In this document: one piece after another, positions 60,641 to 64,000 of the stretch
Layout: every line of letters starts with the position of its first letter
How positions within the stretch are numbered: the stretch's first letter is position 1
DNA from: Typhlomys cinereus
Lineage: Eukaryota > Chordata > Mammalia > Rodentia > Platacanthomyidae
DNA length: 64,000 nt
Direction: 5' to 3'
Assembly (NCBI GenBank): GCA_023101885.1
Contig: JALPQD010000102.1
Location: 4,834,971 to 4,898,970 of the forward strand
Notes under the pieces: model-generated
What the model saw: the letters and a program-made list of their open reading frames with translations, nothing else
What the model was told of the DNA's origin: nothing
The model's database searches: none
Made by a program: the position numbers and the translations under genes

Positions 60641-61794
60641 TTTTCTTTTGTAACAGGAATCATTCATAGTCTTACTGAAAAATATTGATTATGTAGTCTT
60701 AAATAAATAGGGCCTCATTTAGCTTCCTCTAAATTGTTTAATATTTTCATGATGGGACATTATCTTGTCACATTAAAGTGAATGGAAAATTAATGTTCTG
60801 GCACAACAGAAGAGCTAGTCTGCAGATTCAACAGATCAGATGAAATAGTTTGCTTCAATATTGTCAAACATTGTTTTAAGTACCCCAAATCAAAAAATTA
60901 AATCTAACGAATAGCAACTAGCTGTGAATGTGCTAGTTCCAAAGACAACTAAAGTCATCAAATTAACCACTCTAATAAAAGCTACAGAGAACTCTTTTTA
61001 CCTTATGGCTTAATATTTACAAATTCACAGGGCCAACTGGCTTCATTTCACTTCTCTCTACCTCCGTCACTGAGCTTTTATGTTTCACGTATCTGTCAAC
61101 TGTGTCTGTCTGACATTCTAGAAAGACCACTTTGTGTTTGCACACTTCATTCCCAGCCCTAGGGGAGACACTATATAAATGCTGGCTCTGACCTACACAG
61201 CAGCCCTGATTCATGAACATTATCTACACTATGTAAACAGAACCAAGATTGAAGAAGACTGGGGAATTTGCTGAAGTCCACACAGCCAAGCTGCAGGATG
61301 TGATCTTGAATGCATGCAGCCTATGCTGTTCTAGGTCTGGCATTTGTCTGAATCTCCTAGGGTGACCCTTTAAATTGCATGTGATCAGGCTCTAAACTAC
61401 ACTAGATTTCAGCTATATTGGATTTTGTTCTTAGAGACCAGATGCTAGATTCTTCATGTTTATGAAACTTCCTTATATGACTGTATACAGCTAGTCATAT
61501 TCTGAGCACGAGAAGACAAAATTGTAATTGGATCTTAGCTGTTCATCTGCTATGAAGTCACAGGCTTGCATTCTAATTACAATTTTTTTTCTCACTGTCC
61601 TCTACTACCTACAATCAAAGCATGCTAAAATTCCAATGTGCAAATTACATGAAACCAGCATTCCTAATTCATTGTGTAAGAGTTAGATGGGGAGGAACAA
61701 CTTGTATAATCCAAATGAACCCCACTCCCCCCACACGAATGCAACAAGGTTGAAAGAAGCCATGGGAATTTCATTTTTATTTAGTTACCTACTT

Positions 61795-61870
61795 TACAGT
61801 GTTAGAGAACAAACTCCAGTCTCAAGCCTGATAGGCAAGGACTTTACTGGCTGAACTGAAGCCCCAGTCC
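61795..61870 (-). mobile_element. ID SINE
   Basis: The plus strand reads tccagtctcaagcctgatag, gcaaggactttactggctga and actgaagccccagtcc, an inverted, diverged ID. Confidence 0.6.
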
Positions 61871-62079
61871 AGGACACAGGAATTATAAAGTAGAATTGCA
61901 GTGAAATATTTAAAACTACTTCTGTTACTTACATGGACAATATTACAGAATTTGCTTGATAAAACTTGGCTACCCAGGTCATCCCACAATATTTACATGA
62001 CTTACAAAAACTCTCACTTTAAAGGAAATTAACAAAATCATTATACTCTTCATACATGCGAGGTAATGAACAAAACATT

Positions 62080-62180
62080 TTATGAGCTTCTTACACTTTT
62101 ACAAAGATTGCAATGAGGTAGATTTAATTGTTTCCATTTAAAAATGGAAGAGCTCAATCTCATAGAGATTGTTTGCTTTG
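62080..62180 (+). mobile_element. MIR trace
   Basis: The block caatgaggtagatttaattg, then ttccatttaaaaatggaaga, resembles the MIR core region. Very diverged. Confidence 0.35.
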
Positions 62181-62276
62181 CAGAAGTCTACATGTAAAGA
62201 CATTGAACCCAGCGTGATGCCCTGAACTCTACACCAAAGCCTTTGGCTGCACTCAAGGGCTGAGAAGTGACATCAC

Positions 62277-62473
62277 TGTGATCCTCAAAGCGGGTTCCTG
62301 GAGCAGCCCCATGGGAATCACTGGGACTTCAAAGAAATGCAAGCTCTCAGGTCTCACTCACCCCAGGCTTACAGAAAGAACCAGTAACCCTGGGACTAGG
62401 ATGCAGAATCTGTTTCAACAAGACCCCTGGTGATTTTAATGAAGGCCAAAGTTGCAGAACCACTCTTCCATTT
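62277..62473 (+). mobile_element. hAT-type MITE (Charlie/MER-like)
   Basis: The left end (gtgatcctcaaagcgggttc) and right end (gttgcagaaccactctt) are roughly inverted. The interior has ggaatcactgggacttcaaa, gaaatgcaagctctcaggtc and tgtttcaacaagacccctgg, in the order seen in mammalian hAT-Charlie MITEs. Confidence 0.55.
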
Positions 62474-63374
62474 CATTCTCAGTCCCCTAGAGAAACAAAG
62501 CAGAACTCTGCAAACAAACTCTGAATTCTTTCATGGGTGTGGAAGGTAAAGAATTCAACGATGAGCTCATTGTTTCCCGAAGGCTGGTGTTCCTCAGCCC
62601 AAGCTGTTTTGCACTGCATTTCACTGTGACCTGGACAGGGGACTCACTAACCAGTACTGAACTGAGGTCATTTCCAAGGAATCCTGGTTACCAAGTGTCA
62701 GTGCTGTGATAGGGCATCCTATGAAGCTGTAGCTAAAACTTTTTTTTACAATGTGCTTAGACATATTGTCACCTGCAATTCTCATGCATATTTAATTACC
62801 TCCTTTTTTCCCAAACTTAATCTTCAGAGACCTTCAAAAAGAAAATGCAGAAATCAGTTGGAAAATAAAGCAAGGAGTATTTCAATCAAGTGAGGGAATA
62901 ATAGGAGGTCTTAACAGAAAGAGTGACTGCTGTACCCTATGTGTCAAGAACTGTGCTAAGCAGAAAAATTTCTGCGTTTGCTCCATCCCTGCAAGAAACA
63001 GATAAGGTAGACCCAAGAAGTCCTAACTGCAGAAGATGAAAGTGCTGCTTGAGAAGCTTGCAGAAGAGTGAATGTTAAGAGAGTAAGAGCCTGAAGGAGT
63101 GATCTGTCCTCTATTTGTGACAGGTTTGCTGAACCCAAGAATTCACTGCAGTGAATTCTACCTCCACTAAACCTGACCAACAGTTGGTCGATCAGCGTTT
63201 CACCATGGATAAGGGAAGATCTCTAGAAACACTACACTGTTGAAGGCTGATGGCAATCAAAGAAGCAGAGCTTCCTTACTCAATGATTTACTCACTGATG
63301 GGTCAGCCATACTCAATAGGCACTTGCTAGTACAACCATACCAGATAGCCCAGTGTATCACACATGAAAAAAAA

Positions 63375-63520
63375 TATAGACACAGGAGGGAGACTGGTTG
63401 GGAAAAAGAACATATGAGGTGGGACAGGAGTGGGGATGGGATTGGGTAATAAGAGGTGAAAACACAACGATTCATTCTATTTATGTATGAAAGTGTCAAA
63501 GAATAATAATAAAAAAGAAT
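63375..63520 (+). mobile_element. Old L1 3' end, copy 1
   Basis: Purine-rich agacacaggagggagactgg is followed by attcattctatttatgtatg and aaagtgtcaaagaataataa, as in older rodent L1 3' termini. Confidence 0.55.
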
Positions 63521-63529
63521 CTTCCCTTC

Positions 63530-63665
63530 AAAGACACATGAAAAGGAGAGGGACTGAAAGGGAAGAAGAATTATAGTGGGAAAAGTCAAGGGTAGGATTG
63601 GAAATTAAGGTGTGAAAATATAAATTCACTGTATTCATGTATAAAATTCTAAAAAATAAAAGAAA
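63530..63665 (+). mobile_element. Old L1 3' end, copy 2
   Basis: A second, similar 3' terminus follows directly: ggagagggactgaaagggaa, then ttcactgtattcatgtataa and aaattctaaaaaataaaag. The adjacency may reflect two insertions or a duplication. Confidence 0.5.
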
Positions 63666-63684
63666 AAGAAACTTGCTTTCTGTT

Positions 63685-64000
63685 GCAGTTACTTTTTCTG
63701 TTGCTGTGAGGCAACACTCAGATACAAACAATTTAAGAGGAGAAATGGAAATTTACTTGGCCAATGGGTCCAGAGGAGACACAGTTCCTTTATGGTTGGA
63801 AAGGCATGGCGGGTGGCAGAAGCTAGAGGTGCCTTAAGTCACATCCACTATGGAGGATGTGAGAGCAAGCTGCAGTTGCGAGAGTAGATTACTAATTGAA
63901 ATAGGGGCGGCTAACTAACCTCAAGGCCTACCCCCTGTGAAGTGTTTTCCTCCAGCAAGGCTCCGCCTCCTAAAGTTGCTATAACTTCCCAAACATCAAC
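63685..64000 (-). mobile_element. MaLR- or L1-like interspersed repeat, runs off the window
   Basis: The plus strand shows tactttttctgttgctgtga, a gaaatttacttggccaatgg block and ctccagcaaggctccgcctc, ctataacttcccaaacatca near the window edge. The layout resembles inverted rodent LTR repeats; the family is uncertain. Confidence 0.5.

Larger units (their letters stand above)
59210..64000 (-). other. Anxa3: Anxa3 intron 2, partial
   Basis: I searched this stretch for the tiny exon 2 (start codon and five residues) and saw no convincing candidate. It holds a CT tract (60408-60440), an RSINE (60530-60640), an ID (61795-61870), a MIR trace (62080-62180), a hAT-type MITE (62277-62473), L1 3' ends (63375-63665) and a MaLR LTR (63685-64000). 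The remaining stretches, including 59210-60400, 60650-61790 and 62480-63370, show no gene or clear repeat. Confidence 0.7.

Noticed and set aside
59210..64000. Candidate for Anxa3 exon 2 (start codon exon)
   Set aside because: No ATG with a fitting five-codon stretch followed by a credible donor on the minus strand was found. The exon is so short that I cannot exclude one, but it most likely lies beyond 64000.

Overview
This window is mammalian nuclear DNA, almost certainly from a myomorph rodent. The evidence is the repeat mix: B1, B2/B3-like, B4/RSINE and ID SINEs, rodent MaLR LTRs (ORR1/MT type), and a LINE-1 lineage whose ORF2 differs from the mouse and rat L1 I know. I cannot name the species. 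A non-murine lineage, for example a dipodoid, is possible, but that is inference.

One protein-coding gene runs through the window on the minus strand: Anxa3 (annexin A3). Eleven coding exons (exons 3 to 13 of the usual 13-exon layout) can be placed base by base between 59209 and 4513, all with GT-AG splice sites and unbroken phase. Their lengths (88, 95, 114, 91, 80, 57, 94, 96, 59, 123 and 60 coding bases) encode residues 6-323 of a 323-residue protein. Only the first five residues (exon 2), exon 1 and the promoter lie beyond 64000. All four annexin repeats are present and each carries a GTD calcium motif. The 3' UTR ends near a minus-strand AATAAA at 4210-4215. A processed Pttg1 (securin) pseudogene lies just downstream on the opposite strand (3394-4123).

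The rest is intron, dominated by retroelements. Intron 7 (19785-32295) carries an old L1 fragment, a degenerate 20-21 bp dyad-symmetric minisatellite (about 21560-22118), and a decayed full-length antisense L1 (22712-29550) interrupted by a GC-rich SINE-like insert (28841-28993). Intron 6 (32376-46540) carries a three-level nest in the sense orientation: an old truncated L1 (33705-41036) split by a nearly intact full-length L1 (33864-40504) with tandem about 231-bp CpG-rich 5' monomers, itself split by an ID SINE (37568-37666). Further on, two L1 3' ends sit side by side at one reused target site (43824-44955). Intron 5 contains a partial duplicate of the exon 5 acceptor and coding start (49762-49866). 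Intron 3 contains an unidentified retrocopy with an open reading frame (58149-58671).

No RNA gene, CRISPR array or new multi-gene system is visible. The items most worth checking are the exon 5 relic, the dyad-symmetric minisatellite, the monomeric L1 promoter, the GC-rich SINE and the unidentified retrocopy.
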